From positions 248,001-312,000 of the forward strand of contig JNEN01000834.1 in NCBI GenBank assembly GCA_000697355.1: a stretch of DNA of 64,000 nucleotides, given 5' to 3'. Source of the stretch: Syncephalastrum monosporum B8922 (lineage: Eukaryota; Mucoromycota; Mucoromycetes; Mucorales; Syncephalastraceae). Below are positions 11,852 to 23,694 of the stretch, piece by piece; positions within the stretch are counted from its first letter, which is position 1; every line of letters starts with the position of its first letter. Both the position numbers and the translations under genes were made by a program. Under the pieces are notes generated by a model. It did no database searches, was not told the DNA's origin, and worked only from the letters and a program-made list of their open reading frames with translations.

Positions 11852-12924
11852 AGTGTGAGGAGGTGCTGAACAGCAGCGTTTGCGGTGGACAGAGGACAGA
11901 TGCATTGTAAACAAGAGGCAAGGATTAGAGAAAGCGAGGGGCCTCACATTTCTGGTGATTTCACTTAGGTATCTTCTATTTAAAGTCCGTCAAAAGGCTT
12001 CAGACAATAGCAGAGATTAATGCCGTTACAATGGGTCTTCATTGACTTCAACGAGATCTCTACAGTAGCTTTTCATCGTCATGACAGCGTGAAACGTGGT
12101 CAAGTTTCACATAGCAACACCTGCAGAACTGTTTTGCAGGTAACACACCAATTTTTGGCGCAGGCTAACACTGACAGTGTCACGAATTTCGAGTTTAATG
12201 TGGTACCTCCTTTGTTCAAACATCTGTACTGTAGTCCCAATACCATTGTAGAAAGGTCTGACGTATGCTTAGCCGTATGCCATAGATATATTGATTAGAG
12301 TTGACACCGAAGCACGGTAAATAATCATGCATCAGATTAGTCACAACGCCATATACTGCAGATGACTAGCATTCTTGCTGGAGGAACGTGCACCACCAGT
12401 ACAGATGCATAATATCGTGTTTGTTCCTGGAATATCTACCACCTTTGCGATCTTATTCTCTGTCCTGTACATGCTTTCCGTCTCACGAACCCACAATGGA
12501 CCTTCTCCACACCGCGCTTGCTACACACCGCCTCTCTTGACATGAAAGTTTCTTTTGCTACTGTTGCTTTCTATACGCTCATTGACCAATCCAGTTGCTT
12601 ATGAATGGCTTAACCTCCCAGCCTTTTCCGAGTCCGAAGTCCAAACCCGGAGTGCCGTCGTCTTAGCCAGCAGTCTCGTTTGCAGGAGGCACCCATAAGT
12701 CGTCGCTTCCCAATTAGAAATGGTCGGAAAAGAAACTACGTAAACTTGTCGAGGCTCACATATTAAGTCTTTTTGCGCAACAGGACGAGATAAAGTTAAA
12801 AAGGGTTCGCACGAACTTGCGTGTTATAGAGGTAATAAAATGATAGTCTATCATCTGGGAGAACGAGAAAGGAGAAGAAAAAAGAGGGAAACATAGAAAG
12901 GAAGAAAGAGTTAAGTTATGGTTA
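11852..12924. other. Intergenic
   Basis: About 1.07 kb between the Ser/Pro-rich gene and the 3' end of the PIP5K gene. A 92-codon plus-strand frame (12020-12298) shows no family motif and no splice continuation. I see nothing else. Confidence 0.4.
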
Positions 12925-15506
12925 CTATTTGTAGCCCTCTTGGCTCATTTGGAAATCGCGGGGGATATCTTCGTTGTGCTCAACTGCCTTGGCCATGAAA
13001 TCCATGAACCGATCACCGTAGTGAACGGGCTTAACAGCCGAGATATTGCGCTTGTCTTGGGTCATCGACTTGAAAAAGTGCTCCGACTTCTTCTTGGCAT
13101 CATACGGCGTCAAGATATCAATGATGCCCATGTAGTAAAGCGAGTTGGTGCCGCGGTCGTTTTCGTCCGTGGACTGGAAACCACCATCGTCGGAATAGAA
13201 CACGCAGTTACGGCGCCTAAAGGGGAGAGAGAGAAGGAGAGAGAGAGTATGAGTATCCATAGCGTGTCCTACAAGAGTAGCCAAGCCTAATCCGAAACGT
13301 ACTCGTCAAAAGTATCCTTCGGGAGTTCAGAGGCGTCGAGACGCTCAGGGTTAGTCTGAGCAATAGCCTTGCGCATGGCCTGTGCCTTGCTCTGTCGGCG
13401 TTTCATGACAGAGGCACGGCGTTCAGCACGTTTTGTGTCGGGCTACGGATGACAGAGAATATGGACTCAGCACAATAAGCGTACACCTAGACTTGTGTCA
13501 CATACCCTGAAGAGCTGCAATGTGGAGTCGCGGATATTGTCCTTGTTGCCACGCATCATGTTGTGGATACCAATCAGCAAGCTATAGTCCATGATGTTTA
13601 GACGGACCAGGAGCTAGAGGGTTTGGCATCGGTTAGCAAAACGAAAGGGAGCGGGCATGGGAGGTACTTTTTACCTTGACATCACGCACGAGCTGGCTCA
13701 CAAACATCCGGCGCTTCTGAGGACCAAGCTGGAGTTTCTTCTTGTTCTGCACAAAGTTCAGATCCTTCATGACAGCGTTGGGCTTCTTGGCCGCCTCTTC
13801 ATTGAGAAGACGACCGACGAGGGAGCCCTTGAGATCATAGGTCTCGTGGATATCCTAATTGACACATTGGGGTGAGCTGGGGCTTAACATGTGCTGAGCA
13901 AGGTGGGTTACCTTGTTTGGAGGAAAGACATTCCCCATCACGACAAAATGGATTTTGCGTCCATGCGGGAGCTTGACACGGTGCAAGCCATAGTATCGGC
14001 AGAGGAGGGTATCGGGGTTGTTGGAAACGTGCTAAAATAAACGGTTAATTTTAGTGTCAGGGTTTTTGTCTCGATTGTTGCTGTTGTCCAGACAATAGGC
14101 AGCATCACACTTACGGCGTAGTACTCGTGGAGGATTCGGCGGAGTAGCTTGTGCTCATTGTGGTGGATAGTCTTTATGATGAAACGGTAGTCACGCGAGT
14201 AGTAAAAGAAGCTTCCGCTCTTGCCGGGCGAGCCTAGCTCAGACAGGATATATTTGCTTGTCAGTGAGACCTACAGCAAATGAATAGATGCAGAGAAGAG
14301 TGATTTCGGTCAGCAAAAAAAAAAAAAAAAAAAAAAAAATTCAGGGCTGGGCTACACAGGGAATAAATTCATCATCAATTGAAATCATACTTACAAGATA
14401 GTCCGCAGGATCGATGCCAAACTTTTCTCTGAGGTTGCGAAACACCCAGGGTGCATAGTCCTTGAATTTGAAGTCGTATTTGGCACCTGGCGTCAGCTCG
14501 TCACCCGTGCTATAGAGTCATATGAGTAACAGTACGAAGGAGAAGAAGGCGCGTTCTCTGATGAGACTTTTGTGCATGTGTATGTACAAATAAAACGGCA
14601 AATCAATACGTACACGCTGAAAGCCAGTTTGTGCGCCGCCGCAAAATCATCTTGTTGGACCTCTCTGTCGGGTTTTGCAGAGACACGACCGACGGCAATG
14701 CGGATGCCCGTCAGCATATTGTACATGAGGACGTAGTTGCGGTGGTGCTTATCGACGCGAGTGCCCATGAGGACCTGGTCGTCATCCGCGTTCAGGTCGT
14801 CTTGGCGACGCGAGAGACGCTTAAACGCACGACGGCGGGCGGAGAGTTCCTTGGCGAATTCCTCTGATATCCCGGTGATCTCGTGCTGCTTTTTCTTTTG
14901 GCGGAGGGCATGTCCGGTCGTATGGTGTCGTGCGAGCGGGCGCCCGGATACGACAGCTGCGGCTTCCTTGGATTCGTTCGTCACGATACTCGACTGGTAG
15001 GTCGAGTGTCGCTTTAACCGCATATCATCTTCTTCGTTGTTGTCGTTGTTGCGAGTGCCGTCGTCGTCGTTTTCGAGGGTGTCCTTACGGGCGAGTGGCT
15101 CGGACCGAAAGTGGGCGTGCTCGTCCTTGTTGCTTGTGCTGCTGGGCATAACGGAGGTGGTGAGGGAGCGTTTGGAAGCGACGAATGCCGAAGAAGAGAA
15201 TGGCGCCTTTTCGTGGAGAGGGATGGGCGTGGCAGGGGGGGAGAGGTCGACGGGCGATTGTGAGCCATCTTCGTCGGTCATGGCATGGAAGAGGCTATCG
15301 TTGGAGTCGTTGTGGTGATTCGGGTGGTGATTGCCCTGAAAGGAGCGGTATGGCGCTTGGGGCGTGCTGTTCGCTGCAAGGGCGGGTGCGCCGGCTGTGC
15401 TGTCCACGGCGTATTCATACTCCAGCCGATCTGATCCATAAAACATGCCCTTCTTTTCATACGCCATCCGTGTAGGATGGCTGCTATACTCCAAGACCCC
15501 AGACAT
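12925..15506 (-). CDS. MSS4: Phosphatidylinositol-4-phosphate 5-kinase
   Basis: This enzyme makes PI(4,5)P2 at the plasma membrane, controlling actin, endocytosis and PLD. The start at 15506 gives [20 protein letters not shown]. About 180 residues of low-complexity leader precede a basic helical stretch ([19 protein letters not shown]) and the PIPK domain. Recognisable elements in order are [59 protein letters not shown] (nucleotide-binding loop), [27 protein letters not shown] (DLKGS), [16 protein letters not shown] (catalytic MDYSLL), and the activation-loop region [20 protein letters not shown]. The stop is at 12927-12925. Seven or so short introns interrupt it; one carries a long A-run. 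The protein is about 700 residues and appears intact, and family assignment is secure. Confidence 0.94.
14315..14339. repeat. Poly-A run inside a PIP5K intron
   Basis: About 24 consecutive A on the plus strand, which is a T-run in the intron on the coding strand. It lies upstream of the acceptor and can serve as an unusually long polypyrimidine tract. Such tracts are prone to length error in sequencing. Confidence 0.85.
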
Positions 15507-16422
15507 GGTTGGAAAGAGAGAGAAAAGCAGGGAAAAGAAGTGTATTTAAAAAAAGAAAAAAAGAGCGGGTAGCAAACAAGAGGGCTAAAGGAACACAAGC
15601 TAAAAATGGCAATTCAGCCTCACAGGTTCGTGTCACCGTCCAATCTCGCCCAGGGCTTTACGTCGCACATGGTTGGATGGGAAGCTCTCGCTGCTACTCG
15701 ATAAGCGTGATTGATTTATTTTAGCAACAAGATCATGTTGCTGCTTGGCTTGGAGTCATGTGGATTGTAAATTGCATAATGTCATCCTTTTCGTTATTTA
15801 AGTGTCCTATCCTCTATCAGCACAAACGAGAAAAATAGACAACACTCACTGTTTAATACAAGTCGCCATTTCATCCTAGCTTGTGCTGCGGCATAACTCT
15901 GGCAGGGGTGGGGTGCACAAGAGGCTGAACAATACGACAAAAGCCCGCGCCAAATATTCTTCAGACCCGTAACACCGCAATGGCTTCTGCACCGTTTCTC
16001 CACGAGGAAGAATACTTTATATGCAGCAAGTGACGAGAGGGCTCAACCCATATTCTGCTGCTGCTACTATATTCAGCTAAAAACCAGATATCTTGTAACG
16101 TGCCACTCCAAGATGGCCGTTACATATCTTGCATTGTAGTAACATGAATCCAGCCACTTACTCCATCTCTTTACTCCTTTTTCTATGTATGTTTAGCATG
16201 GACCTAACGCTGCGTGTATAGCTCTCCGTATATATATTTATACAATACGCTGATCCTCCATATTTGTACACTTCATCCTAATGAAAAACGCTATTTTATG
16301 GGGAGGAATCATCGTCATTAGGGTCCGAGTAGGGTTGTTCGGTTACAGAGGCTCATCCAAGATGTTTCATTTTTTTAAATTTTTACAATAGGTGGTAACA
16401 GAACAAAAGTAGAGTTTCCTAT
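15507..16422. other. Intergenic PIP5K - acyl-CoA dehydrogenase
   Basis: About 0.9 kb with the PIP5K promoter and the 3' region of the next minus-strand gene. A-rich tracts lie just upstream of the PIP5K start (15545-15562). No gene is supported. Confidence 0.45.
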
Positions 16423-17916
16423 TTAGAGTTTGGCAGAAGCAAGCAGCTGGTTGCTCTTCTCCTGCTGCTCCTTGATCTTCTGGGTGATCGCAGCTGCCCG
16501 ACGCAACTCGGTCTTGCCGAGCTGGTTGCGATGGACCTCGTCAGGGCCATCAGCATAACGGAGGGTGCGTGCCGACGCATAAAAGTGAGCGAGAGGGGTA
16601 TCCTGCGAAATACCAGCGGCACCATGGGCCTGCATGGCGCGATCCAAGACGTTGAGGAGCATGTTGGGCGCGGAAATCTAAGTCGCGGGGGAGGTCAGCG
16701 CGTGCGAAAACACGTCGTATGCAGCAAACCATACCTTGGCCATGCTGATTTCCTTCATGGCACCCTTGGCGTTGCCCTCGTCGATCTTCTTGGCGGCGTT
16801 GAGGACCAAGAAGCGGGTCTGGTCAATTTCGATACGCGAGGTGGCAATATCAGACACGACGGTGCCGTGCTCGGCGAGGTTCTTGCCAAACGTGCGGCGG
16901 GTAGGGTCGGTGACGCGGGCAATCATCAGGTCCAAACCACGCTCGGCCATACCAATGCAGCGCATGCTAATATCACACATCAGATCAGGTCAGAATCCAT
17001 TCGATTCTGTTGATAGATCACGCATGTTACTTACCAGTGATGGATACGGCCGGGACCAAGACGGCCCTGGATGACCTCAAAACCACGACCCTCGCCGAGG
17101 ATGATGTTCTCGACAGGCACGCGGACGTCCTTGAAGATGATCTCGCAGTGACCCTCAGGGGCATCATCGTAGCCAAAGACTTGCATAGGGCGGACGACAG
17201 TGATGCCGGGGGTATCGGCAGGGACGATGACGATGCTCTGCTGACGATGACGGTTCTTGTTGTCAGGGTCGGACTTGCCCATGACGAGGTAGACGGCGCA
17301 GCGAGGATCACCCGCGCCCGAGATCCACCACTTCAAGCCGTTGATAACATACTCGTTGCCCTCGCGGCGGATGTTGGTCTCAATGTTGGTCGCGTCTGAG
17401 GAGGCGACGCGCTTCTCGGTCATGGCAAAGGCGGAGCGGATCTTGCCGTTCAAGAGCGGGACCAACCACTTTTGCTTCTGGGCTTCGGTGCCGTACTTGG
17501 CAAAGACCTCCATGTTACCCGTGTCAGGCGCAGAGCAGTTCATGGCCTCGGGAGCCAGCTTCGGGGAGCGGCCGGTGAGCTCGGCAATAAGCGAGTATTC
17601 GAGGTTGGTGAGACCGGCGCCCTCCTTGTAGGAAAGACCCAAGAACAGGTTCCACAAGCCGAGCGAGCGTGCCTTGGCCTTGAGCTCTTCAAGCACGGGG
17701 GGGATCACCTTCCAGCGGTTCTCGCCCTGGCCCATTTGGAGAGCATATGTCTTCTCGGCAGGAATGCAGTCGTTCTGTCAAAAGCAAAAAAATTAAAGAC
17801 TCATAGACGTATGGCCGTCGTAATCTACGTACCTCGACAAAGTCCTTGGCCTTGGCATACAAATCCTGGAATTTGGGAGAGAGTTTTGTGATGTCGACGA
17901 TGGAGTTTGTTGCCAT
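16423..17916 (-). CDS. Acyl-CoA dehydrogenase, ACAD10/11-like
   Basis: This FAD-dependent enzyme performs the first alpha,beta-dehydrogenation of fatty acyl-CoA in beta-oxidation (mitochondrial or peroxisomal; the sequence does not decide). The start at 17916 reads [20 protein letters not shown]. After one intron come [20 protein letters not shown], the FAD/substrate motif [35 protein letters not shown], then [18 protein letters not shown]. Two more introns precede [20 protein letters not shown] and the last exon [38 protein letters not shown]. The last motif is typical of the ACAD10/11 branch. The usual Pro after TE in [12 protein letters not shown] is Lys here, a small deviation. Length is about 440 residues, without the kinase-like domain fused in animal ACAD10/11. 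The stop is at 16425-16423. Confidence 0.93.
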
Positions 17917-18197
17917 TGTGTGTGAATGGGTGTGGGGAATGAAGGAGCAAAGTGTGGAGGGTGAGAAAGGCTAATTTTTATATTTCTAAATTTCTATAAG
18001 CAGGCAATGAAATGATTCCTGCTGACACACCGAAACTCGCGGTGCATGAAATCGCTCTCTTCCCCGCACAGCGCCATGTTGCTTTTCCAAGTTCTATGCT
18101 TTTTGTGGGATGATATTCATGACCCGAAGCACAATGCACACTCGCTCTGACAAATCAGGTATCCCGCGATATGATAAGCACCATTCTACTATACAGG

Positions 18198-19576
18198 TCA
18201 AGACGCACCATGCTGATATCCCACATCCAGTGCCGTGCCGTCGTTACTTCCGCGGATGGGAACGCTTCCTTGCAGCCGTCTATTCAGGCCTGATAAACCA
18301 GGCCAGGCGTCGCGACACCTCTTCTCTATCTCGTACGCATACAGCAGGAAAAGCGCCTCCAGGGTGCCGAGCCGGCCGAATACGACGAGCGCTTCGGGCA
18401 CAAGGAGGGCACCGTGGAAATCACCCGAGTCCTCGGTCAGGACCCCTCGCAGAAGGCAGCATTGCCCCCGAGTAGCGCTGCATTCTGAGCAAAGCGCACC
18501 AGCGCGTGTTCCTCCGTCTCGGGATGGCGCCGACGGTTACTTGAAGCTCCACGGTGTGGAGCGCGGGCTGCTGCACGAGTGCTGCCAGATCCTCGACCGT
18601 TCATATCATACGCATCAACCGTACCTGTGGCAAGGCAGGCTATCCTTGTTGCGCACAATGTGATCACGAACCAGCTCTTTGTCAGAAACAAACGGGTCAC
18701 AAGCTACCTACGATGAACTTGCATAATCCTTTTGGCTCCGGCTTAGCGCTCCCCTGGAGGGTGAGCCACAGCTCTCTCGACGACTTGGAGGTACCGGAGC
18801 AGAGCCATGGAGCATTCATCTCAATAAGTATTCCGCGTCCTGGGAAGCCAGGTCAAAGCGGCGGTGAGGGTATCCCTCGAGATGCTCAAGTCGTGAAAAG
18901 GCGCCAGAAGGACTGCTTGGAGACTTCGTTGACGGCGTCGAGCGTCTGGCCGACCGATGTACTGGAGGGCGCTCCGCTCCAGACGCGTCTTGTGCCTCGT
19001 TCTCTGCGGAGCCTTCTTCCGTCAGCAGGTTTAGCGAGTCAAGGGCGGCCGCTTTGTCATGCGGTCGGAAAGCGACATGGGCCAGGTTAAACAGAGGGCC
19101 AGCAAGCTGTAAAGAGAGCCGTCCCGTGGTATGGCGTTGGACTGCATAATGAATCCTCGCAAACTGGGTAATAAAATTTCCTTGCGATGCAGGATCCGTT
19201 GTTCGTCCATTAGAAGTGGCTTAATATCCATGATGGCTGTGCTCAATCTATGAAGATTGGACGGCACAACGCGTATGATAGAGGCTGGTTGCATACACAC
19301 AGTGCTGCTCGTATAAAAGGTCGGCCTTCCACGCGTACCCTTCGGGTGCTGTCGGAAACAAGCGCATAAACTCCATCCGCCCATGTTATCCTACGCTATC
19401 CTATGCTAAACTTGTAGCGCTGGAGTTTTGCGGCGGTGTGGCGTGTGGCGCTTCTCACGTTGGTAGTAACGGAGCAAGGCGACGAGGGAATGACGCGTCT
19501 CGGATTCAGCCAAGTCCAGGTGCTCGTTGAAAACTGCATTCAATGCGTTCTCGAGGAATGTTGACACTTTGGCCAT
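18198..19576 (-). pseudogene. Decayed paralogue of TPR/F-box/LRR gene
   Basis: Three collinear pieces match the intact gene at 19926-21937. (1) 19576-19406 reads MAKVSTFLENALNAVFNEHL and DLAESETRHSLVALLRY, corresponding to SLLCNALDAIAEHNDLDTAE at the intact N-terminus, then hits TAG at 19408-19406. (2) Near 19375, MEFMRLFPTAPEGYAWKADL corresponds to LIALFPSSPEGYRRKGDVFF. (3) Near 19170, FIMQSNAIPRDGSLYSLLAL corresponds to LVIQSNAILKNSLCFLIASC. The F-box segment between pieces 2 and 3 is missing, and several stops and frame changes separate the pieces. Sequence from 19030 down to 18198 is probably the eroded LRR part but alignment there is not convincing. No intact product is expected. Confidence 0.6.
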
Positions 19577-19925
19577 CCGCTCCGGCAGCGTATAGAAAAA
19601 AGAGAAGCATACTCATGTAAAAGCAGATCTGCAGATCTGGCCCGGGAACGCGGTCCGTGCGTCACACCAACCACCGCGATATATGAAATGACATAGCCCC
19701 AGGTGATAAGAAGCCCTTTGACGCAATTTCATTTCATTATCAGCGGTGCCTGGATTCCTTTGTCTCGATTGCTTCCCTACAAGGTCATCTTTCGCCACGA
19801 TCCGCTCGCTGTGTTTACACATCACAGCCCTATCACAGCCCTATCACAGCCCTCGCTCTCACCCAGTTCCATACATTTCTTTTCACTTCTCCACTATGCT
19901 TTTCTTGTCAATTGTTCATTTTAAA

Positions 19926-21937
19926 TTACAAAAGTGCAACATCGGGCACCTGAACGCGGTACGTAACGTCGGCAATGAAGCTCGTGTTTAGTTTGGTGTA
20001 TATTCGCTCATTGGCATCCACTTCCAGGGTCAACAAGCGACTCGTCAGGCCTGACCGCTGTGCATTGCTAATGAACATCTGCCAGTCCATGGTCTCAAAG
20101 AAGAAGCCCTCGCCATAGCGGGCAAAGAGCACCAGATGCTGGAGGGTGCGCAGCTTTCCGGTGGACGAGAGCGAGAGCGGTTCGAGAAGGACGCGGGGCG
20201 CCTTGCCCCAGTCCTCGACATGGAGCGACCGCAGCGGGCACGCATCGCCGAGCGCGGCCGCGCCCTCGGCAAAGTGCTGATAGACGTGGCTGCCGCCGGA
20301 GCAGTATTGAAAGGTGAGGGTGTGGAGGAGCGGGAGCTGGAGGAGCGCGTCCATGATGGGCACGGTGAGGGGCAGATGGCGCAGCTGGAGTGTGTGCAGG
20401 TGCTGGCAACCGGAGAAAAAGTGGTGAAGGGGTCGCATGAACGTCGGGACTTGGTCGGCCAGCGAAAAGGAGTGGAGCTTGACCATGGGCGAGGTGAGGT
20501 GGAGCCTGCTCTCGACGGTGTGGGCGTTCAGCTGAACCGGGTGCGCCAGGTCGAGATGCTCCAGGGTGTCTGCGCTGTCGGCGATCAGTTGGCGCAAGAC
20601 GTCATGGTCGCGCAGCGAGACGGCTGGGCCTAGTGAAAGCGTACAAAGCCCGTTGCGGGGTGATGACGGACGAGGAGCAAGAGAAGAGCAGAGGGGTGCG
20701 TGGGACGGTAAGGATGTGTGATCGGCTGTTTGGTGCAAGATGAGCTGCTCCAGGGCCGGACACCTCCGTTGGAGCTGGGCAACAAAGGTGCTGACATCTT
20801 GGTTGAAGCCACGTATACTTGGCCAGATGCGCAAAACTTGGAGCTGAGGACAAAAGTCAAAGATGAATTCGGATTTTTCGAGGATTTCTTCCTGGAGCGG
20901 CCACTCCAAATGGCGGAGCGGGGTGGGCTGAGAAAGTGTGGCATGGTGGCCCTGCCATACGCCAGCCGAGTGCTCTTCGTCTTCGTCCACGATGCGATAC
21001 GCGAGCTTCACGAGCTTGGGGCAGGACGCGATGAGGAAGCAGAGGCTGTTCTTGAGGATGGCGTTGGACTGGATGACGAGCTCGGTGAGGTGCCCGCTCA
21101 GCCGGGTCAAGTCGATGTGGTGTGGCCACTGCAGGATGCCATTGGGCGGGTATGAGTAGCTGCTCGTGTCCTGGATGGCTATCATAGATGAACACGTGTG
21201 TGTGGGAGAGGGGGGGGGGAAGGGTCGCATGGATGAGCGGAGGAACCGCAAGACCTGTGTGGGATGGACTTACTCAGGCGCTCGATGTGGGTGCACCGGT
21301 GATCGAGCAGAAAAGAAAGCGCTGAGCAGAGGGTGCGGTCAGTTTTGATCGTGAGCTGGTGCAGAGAAGGCCCGAGGTACTTGCACGGTGAAGTGACGGC
21401 GCCACGGGTCGCGCGGCCTTGGAGCCTGAGATCCAGATTCTGCCACAGCAACCCGACGCTTAAAAGCTTGTGTCGCCACGCCTTGCACACCGCGAGACAC
21501 GTAAATCGGGCGGCAGGACAGTGGCTGAACACGCTCTCGATCAGCTCGTTCGGCAGACGCACCCACGGATCCACCTTGCGGTTCAGCCGTGCACGTGTCT
21601 CTTCCAGCCGAGTCTGGAGCGGCGCCACGTCTCGCTTCCTGGCCTGGCTGAGGTGCAGGCAGGTTGTGTAGAGGCCGCACGCCTGCTTGTAGTTGAGCTT
21701 CTCAAAGAAGACGTCGCCCTTGCGGCGGTAGCCCTCGGGAGACGAAGGGAACAGCGCAATAAGCGCATCGGCATGGGCGAGTGCATGATGGTGGTGGTTG
21801 GATTGCAGCGCTCGCTGTGCTTTGAGGTCGAGCACCGCCGTCAGCGCCAAACGCAGCTGCGCTTCGGCGGTGTCGAGGTCGTTGTGCTCTGCAATGGCAT
21901 CCAGTGCATTGCACAGCAAGGACTTGATGGCGGACAT
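19926..21937 (-). CDS. TPR - F-box - leucine-rich-repeat protein
   Basis: A two-exon gene of about 670 residues. The ATG at 21937 gives MSAIKSLLCNALDAIAEHND. An N-terminal TPR-like helical region (to about residue 110; SPEGYRRKGDVFFEKLNYKQ) is followed by an F-box (DPWVRLPNELIESVFSHCP, then CLAVCKAWRHKLLSVGLLW). The intron has donor CGCCTGA/GTAAGT near 21270 and acceptor near 21179. The second exon carries irregular LRRs (LIASCPKLVKLAYRIVDEDE, RCPALEQLILHQTADH, CQHLHTLQLRHLPLTVPIMD) and ends VTYRVQVPDVALL, stop at 19928-19926. This architecture resembles Dia2/Pof3 substrate receptors of SCF ubiquitin ligases, but orthology is not established; Mucorales may carry many such genes. A decayed relative lies immediately downstream. 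Confidence 0.8.
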
Positions 21938-22060
21938 GCTGGCAAAAGGCAAAACTTTATGGTCCTATGCATACAAAAACCCCTCCTTCTTTCTCCATAA
22001 GGTTTATATGCGCGCCACGTGCTCATAACATTACTACTGACTAGGATTCCTGCTAATCTA

Positions 22061-23573
22061 TTATCCTCTGAATCCGTACAGTGAATGAATGCATAGCCAC
22101 TGGTTCGCCTCGCAAGTGGACACATAGACACGCATTTTATTGTCTTGCCCATTTCTTCTAAAATGTGATATCAACCGCATCAAGGAAATACTTTCCGGGG
22201 ACACATGCACGTCCATAGAATACCATGCTTCCTGGAGCTGATGGAGAATAAAGTCCGGCGCCATCGCGTCGCAGGACACGAGGTGATAGACTAAGCCAGA
22301 CACGAATGCATTCTCAGCACGCTTCTCCCAGCCACGTTTCTATATGACAGGGCACGCAAGCGGATCCTTTGAAGTGTGGCCAAGTGGCCCAATCTGCATA
22401 AATGCACCCACTTTTGTCTGGTCTTACCACTGCTGAGAGTCTCCACGATTCAATGCCTGTGCTGTTGCACTGCCCAACAGCTCGAGCATAGAAGAAGTTA
22501 ATATACCTGGCCGCTGGGTAATCTGAACAGAGTACCTTGCTGTTTCCATATTGCTCTGGTTCCAGCATTCGCATGAGTCCAGCTTCCTGAGTATCATTAT
22601 GAGCGATCATTTGTCCCTATATCGGGACTGACCGTGATACGTTCTCCCAGGCGCAAGGCCGACGTATATTCACGATGGGGCCCTTGTGCTGGGCCCAGCC
22701 AAGTCTCCAGCGTCATCCACAGGATCGCAGCCGCATCCTAGCACCTTGCCCTTTCCGCTGTTGCTTCGCTGCCGGAGGACCGCAGCCGTACCTGAGCTAC
22801 CGAGGACAGAAACACCTTCGCTGTTCGGTGGATCGCCTCCTTTCTTTGGAGACTGCTTCTGTGGAGACGCTGACTCGCCTTAGCACTGAACTTACAAGTC
22901 GAGGTGTGAGGAGTGAGATGCTTGGGTAGCAGATGAAGGCAGGTCTGCCCTTGCAAAAGTCGTTGACTCCGTGCTTGTGGTGGGCACGGAGGGTGACCTT
23001 CTCCAAGAGAGGGCATGGCATTGACATGCTGACATGCTGTTTCCAGGAACGTCACACCAGCCTCAATGGGTGCAGCATATTTGGTATCAAGTAAAGAAAA
23101 GACGGGCTCCAACCGCGCGGTAAGGACTGCAGCAGATCGCGTATCGTCCCGCAAGATCTGACGATTGAAAGCTTGGGCAAGAAAGGGATATCAGGCGTTG
23201 GTTTCGGCATTTCAAAGAGAAGCAATAAAGCGGCATAACAGTACGTCGCTGCCTGCCGTGGTGAGGTTGGTAAGAGTAGGTATCCCGGTGGGCAATAGGG
23301 CCAGGAATATTGTAGGATGTCATTGCCACGAAAACAGCCGCATGCGTTGAGGCAACCACATATTGGCGTGCCTTGGTAGGTACCGTGTGCATGCATGCAA
23401 GTGCTCGCCATGCGCGCCTCGTAAAGAGCTGATCGACCAAGGCAGCGTCGCCTTAGCCGAGGGCAGTCAGAGCGTGTTGGAAGTACCAGAGGGCGGGTGT
23501 CATGGCTAGATCGGGAAAGACACCCGCCAGGTCCACTCTCGTCTGGAACTTGACTTGTTTTATGCCGTTTCAC
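22061..23573 (-). pseudogene. Eroded gene, possibly F-box/LRR-like
   Basis: Only disconnected coding-like patches are visible on the minus strand. Around 23270-23150 a patch reads PKPTPDIPFLPKLSIVRSCG. Near 23030 another reads CPLLEKVTLRAHHKHGVNDF, an LRR-like phrase of the kind seen in F-box proteins. A final patch (about 22340-22061) reads AENAFVSGLVYHLVSCDAMA and QLQEAWYSMDVHVSPESIS, ending at TAG 22063-22061. Stops and frame changes separate the patches, and no single spliced model joins them. The position beside an F-box gene and its pseudogene suggests a third family member, but the assignment is tentative. The last patch could instead be the terminal exon of a separate unrecognised gene. 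Confidence 0.3.
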
Positions 23574-23598
23574 GTATATTCACGTCGAAAGGAAAAAC

Positions 23599-23608
<10 letters not shown>

Positions 23609-23630
<22 letters not shown>

Positions 23631-23632
23631 CA
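23609..23632. repeat. (GA)n microsatellite
   Basis: Alternating GA/AG dinucleotides, about 12 units, lie 3' of the SAP-domain gene. This is simple sequence with no other signal. Confidence 0.8.
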
Positions 23633-23694
23633 CCGGCCGTTTTTATTGCGAAATAGACTCTTGTTCTTTTTCCCTTTCTTTTTGCTAGGATCCG

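Noticed and set aside
12020..12298. A 92-codon plus-strand frame as a gene
   Set aside because: No family motif, no splice continuation and AT-rich composition unlike the neighbouring genes.
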